Origin: Bradyrhizobium sp. CCGB12
GTDB lineage: Bacteria; Pseudomonadota; Alphaproteobacteria; Rhizobiales; Xanthobacteraceae
DNA: 64,000 bases
Reading direction: 5' to 3'
Assembly: GCF_024199845.1 (NCBI RefSeq)
Contig: NZ_JANADO010000001.1
Span: 8,544,001-8,608,000, forward strand
A model generated the notes under the pieces. That model saw nothing but the letters and a program-made list of their open reading frames with translations. It was not told the origin of the DNA and searched no databases. Both the position numbers and the translations under genes were made by a program. This document shows, in pieces, positions 62,899 through 64,000 of this stretch. Positions within the stretch are counted from its first letter, which is position 1; each line of letters starts with the position of its first letter.

Positions 62899-64000
62899 TC
62901 ACTCCTCCCCCGCAAGCAGGGCAGCATTGCCGCCGGCCGCCGCGGTGTTGATCGTGACCGTCTGCTCGGTCGCGAAGCGCGCGAGGTAGTGCGGGCCGCC
63001 GGCCTTGGGGCCGGTTCCGGACAGGCCGTTGCCGCCGAACGGCTGCACGCCGACGACCGCGCCGATCATGTTGCGGTTGACATAGATGTTGCCGACCTGA
63101 ACGCGATCGATGATGGCCTCGATGGTATCGTCGATGCGGGAATGGACGCCGAGCGTGAGTCCGTAGCCGGTGCGCTCGACCGCTTGCAGCACGCGCTCGA
63201 GGGTCTCGGCGCGATAGCGCACGACGTGGAGGATCGGGCCGAACACCTCCTCAGTGAGCTGGCCGGCGTCCCTGAGCTCGAAGATGTGCGGCGCGACGAA
63301 GCAGCCCTCCGGTGCGCGGCCTGCAAAGTGCAGCCGGGCCTCGCTCTTCATCCGCGCGATATGCGCATCGAGGCGTTGCTTGGCGTCGAGATCGATCACC
63401 GGACCGACGTGGGTCGCGACATCCGCGGGATTTCCAATCCTGAGCTCGCGCGCGGCGCCCGCGATCATCTCGATCATGCGGTCGGCGACATCCTCCTGCG
63501 CGAACAGCAGCCGCAGCGCCGAGCAGCGCTGGCCGGCGGAGCGGAAGGCGGAGGTCACGACGTCGTCGGCGACCTGCTCGGGCAGTGCGGTGGCATCCGC
63601 GATCATGGCATTGATGCCGCCGGTCTCCGCGATCAGCGGCACGATCGGCCCGTCCTTGGCGGCGAGTGTCCGGTTGATGCTGCGGGCCACCTCGGTCGAA
63701 CCGGTGAAGACGACACCGGCGATGTCTTGGTGTGCGGTCAGCACCGCGCCGATACGGCCGTCGCCGGTGACGAGATGCAGCGCGCTATTGGGGATGCCGG
63801 CTTCGTGCAGAAGGGCGACGGCCTCGCGCGCGATGCGCGGCGTCTGCTCGGCGGGCTTTGCAACCACGCTGTTGCCGGCCATCAGCGCTGCCGAGACCTG
63901 TCCCAGGAAGATCGCCAGCGGAAAATTCCACGGCGAGATCGCGACGAAGACGCCGCGGCCGCGCATGGCGAGCGCATTGCTCTCGCCGGTTGGGCCCGGC
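62899..64000 (-). CDS. putA: bifunctional proline dehydrogenase / P5C dehydrogenase, C-terminal part (5' end outside window)
   Basis: The frame is open to the window edge and the edge residues (GPTGESNALAMRGRGVFVAISPWNFPLAIF) are those of the PutA linker entering the aldehyde-dehydrogenase domain. Visible residues: the ALDH catalytic domain with NAD-binding VVFTGSTEVARSINR, the Glu motif AETGGINAMI, the catalytic Cys in SAGQRCSALR (about 120 residues into the visible part), and the C-terminus QPFGGNGLSGTGPKAGGPHYLARF. It ends after NTAAAGGNAALLAG, typical of PutA. It converts glutamate-semialdehyde/P5C to glutamate. The proline dehydrogenase part is outside. Confidence 0.92.
   Translation of the reverse strand, partial: PGPTGESNALAMRGRGVFVAISPWNFPLAIFLGQVSAALMAGNSVVAKPAEQTPRIAREAVALLHEAGIPNSALHLVTGDGRIGAVLTAHQDIAGVVFTGSTEVARSINRTLAAKDGPIVPLIAETGGINAMIADATALPEQVADDVVTSAFRSAGQRCSALRLLFAQEDVADRMIEMIAGAARELRIGNPADVATHVGPVIDLDAKQRLDAHIARMKSEARLHFAGRAPEGCFVAPHIFELRDAGQLTEEVFGPILHVVRYRAETLERVLQAVERTGYGLTLGVHSRIDDTIEAIIDRVQVGNIYVNRNMIGAVVGVQPFGGNGLSGTGPKAGGPHYLARFATEQTVTINTAAAGGNAALLAGEE

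Overview
This is a GC-rich alphaproteobacterial chromosomal segment that looks like Bradyrhizobium or a very close relative (Nitrobacteraceae). The pointers are the gene content (single-chain acyl-CoA carboxylase, paired acyl-CoA dehydrogenases, DgoK/DgoA, PoxB, CaiB/BaiF transferase, PutA) and the intergenic space, which is full of palindromic and longer dispersed repeats of the kind I recall from Bradyrhizobium and Rhodopseudomonas genomes. Genus is an inference; there is no rRNA or other marker gene. I saw no rRNA, tRNA, CRISPR array, prophage or plasmid replication gene. About 53 protein genes are supported. Two are cut by the window edges (a UvrD-like helicase at the left, PutA at the right).

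Layout. 0-6.5 kb: helicase fragment, an exported DUF900 hydrolase, then a minus-strand pair (TonB-dependent siderophore-type receptor and PepSY membrane protein) behind a clear cobalamin riboswitch. 6.6-7.2 kb: a long dispersed repeat. 7.3-10.6 kb: amidohydrolase, CobW-type GTPase and DUF1989 protein in one operon. 10.6-13.4 kb: GFA enzyme, tautomerase diverging from a TetR regulator across two matching palindromic operators, and a coupled pair of Cys-rich unknowns. 13.8-22.8 kb: chemoreceptor, acyl-CoA ligase, fused acyl-CoA carboxylase and a sigma-54 activator. 22.9-30.7 kb: LysR regulator, Tat-exported cytokinin-dehydrogenase-like flavoprotein, LLM monooxygenase with flavin reductase, DgoK/DgoA, PoxB. 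30.7-36.2 kb: small proteins, a double-hotdog thioesterase, a SEC-C protein, and an amidase behind a cyanuric-acid/barbiturate ring-opening hydrolase.

36.5-48.7 kb: Tex, a Gly-rich exported protein, an OmpR/histidine kinase pair, a mini LuxR regulator coupled to a catalytically degenerate HtrA-like protein, a Tat-exported double VOC protein with a DapA-family aldolase, an intact HtrA protease, and an orphan form-II CoxL-like molybdenum hydroxylase subunit. 48.8-52.1 kb: enoyl-CoA hydratase and two acyl-CoA dehydrogenases in one operon. 52.2-54.3 kb: LemA and two TPM-domain proteins. 54.4-55.7 kb: an IS110-family (IS1111-type) element sitting inside an intergenic palindromic repeat. 55.9-64 kb: MBL hydrolase coupled to a stand-alone cyclic-nucleotide-binding protein, a membrane-anchored coiled-coil protein, a secreted CxxCH protein, GST, CoA transferase and PutA.

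Overall the segment is ordinary chromosomal metabolism, mostly acyl-CoA, amide/ring nitrogen and sugar-acid catabolism, with local regulators. The points that most deserve a second look are the B12-controlled siderophore-type uptake pair, the pseudo-protease plus truncated LuxR unit, the exported cytokinin-dehydrogenase-like enzyme, and the IS1111-type element in a repeat with its probable bridge-RNA region.
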